Below are positions 6,736 through 7,165 of a DNA stretch of 7,165 nucleotides, piece by piece. Made by a program: the position numbers and the translations under genes. This stretch comes from Bacteroidaceae bacterium. Its GTDB lineage: Bacteria > Bacteroidota > Bacteroidia > Bacteroidales > Bacteroidaceae. Below the pieces are notes generated by a model. That model had not been told where the DNA came from, searched no databases, and was given only the letters and a program-made list of their open reading frames with translations. Position 1 is the first letter of the stretch; each line of letters opens with the position of its first letter. The stretch covers positions 1 to 7,165 of the forward strand of contig JAQVXN010000094.1 of NCBI GenBank assembly GCA_028709135.1, read 5' to 3'.

Positions 6736-7132
6736 CAAGTCAGATTTTGTTGAAATACTGGGAGCAAAATAAGTACGAAGAATACTCGGATATTCGATGC
6801 GTTAATACTTTATAATTAAAAATTAGAATGGGACTGTACTTTTTAGGGTGAATGTTTGATAGGCTTGTCTTTCGGAGCTTTTCACACTTCTATTTCTCAG
6901 TTTAATTTCTGACATATATGGAATTTTCTTAATAATTTGAAGAATATAACCGGACATAAGAATTCTATTGCTTTCCCCTTTTAAAAACAATGTTTTTCAT
7001 GCTTTCTTGTTTAAATAATTCCATCTACGTAATGAGGTTGAAATTTTTTTTTATTTTTGTGAAACGAAAAGTGACTTTATGTGTTATATGATCAAAGGAC
7101 GTAAAAAATAGCAATCACTTTGTAACGCAGAT
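6736..7132. other. Intergenic region with no recognised gene
   Basis: These roughly 400 bp are AT-rich, with stops in all frames and no recognisable protein or structured RNA. A small inverted repeat, GAATA-N6-TATTC, lies about 40 nt after the esterase-like stop, but it is too weak to call a terminator. The only feature I would mark is a promoter-like box at 7052-7059. Confidence 0.6.
7052..7059 (+). promoter_or_regulatory. Possible -7 promoter box reading toward the right edge
   Basis: TATTTTTG fits TAnnTTTG but sits in a long T-run, where chance matches are common. No TTG is found at the -33 distance; the nearest, at 7038-7040, is too close. If real, it would drive the possible gene start at 7133 with a leader of about 65 nt. 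Confidence 0.3.
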
Positions 7133-7165
7133 ATGCAGCCAACAGAATTCAATCAAACGGCAACA
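7133..7165 (+). CDS. Possible start of a coding region cut by the window edge
   Basis: ATG at 7133 opens 11 codons (MQPTEFNQTAT) that remain open to the last base. The short N-terminus resembles the beginning of some Bacteroidales ECF-type sigma factors, but 11 residues cannot establish this, and a chance open stretch of this length is common. No Shine-Dalgarno sequence is seen, as elsewhere in the window. I list it because the bases just before it are gene-free and a weak upstream promoter box exists. Confidence 0.3.
   Translation, partial: MQPTEFNQTAT

Overview
The window looks like chromosomal DNA from a gut-type Bacteroidales (Bacteroides, Phocaeicola or Prevotella-like). The evidence is AT-rich DNA, start codons without Shine-Dalgarno sequences, promoter boxes matching the Bacteroidetes -7 consensus TAnnTTTG, and a secreted GH78 rhamnosidase of the kind these glycan degraders carry. 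Genus-level assignment is not possible from this sequence alone.

Layout. At the left edge lies the N-terminal two thirds (210 codons) of a Gfo/Idh/MocA-family NAD(P)-dependent oxidoreductase on the minus strand. It is divergent, across a 247-bp shared promoter region, from a complete 875-residue exported GH78 alpha-L-rhamnosidase (880-3507). A gene-poor stretch of about 1.45 kb follows. It holds a strong 12-bp hairpin (3712-3741) and then a compact 300-bp block (4113-4416) with three kinds of symmetric or repeated element: an AAGGT-N10-ACCTT dyad, a perfect 15-bp hairpin amid TTTGTCA repeats, and five copies of GTGGCAC/GTGCCAC arranged two against three. A bulged 12-bp hairpin (4783-4810) lies closer to the next gene. 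That gene (4963-6735) has its own -7 box and encodes a 590-residue Sec-exported protein of the erythromycin esterase-like superfamily. The last ~430 bp is mostly non-coding, with a possible gene start at the extreme right edge.

How it fits together. The rhamnosidase probably releases terminal L-rhamnose from glycans outside the cytoplasm. The divergent oxidoreductase is cytoplasmic and may act on a sugar or sugar derivative, but the sequence does not show its substrate. The esterase-like gene appears to be a separate unit: it is far from its neighbours, has its own promoter box and prefers AGA for arginine, where the rhamnosidase prefers CGT/CGC. I see no complete multi-gene defence, mobile or biosynthetic system. 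The most unexplained material is the cis-element-rich block at 4113-4416 and the divergent active site of the esterase-like protein.
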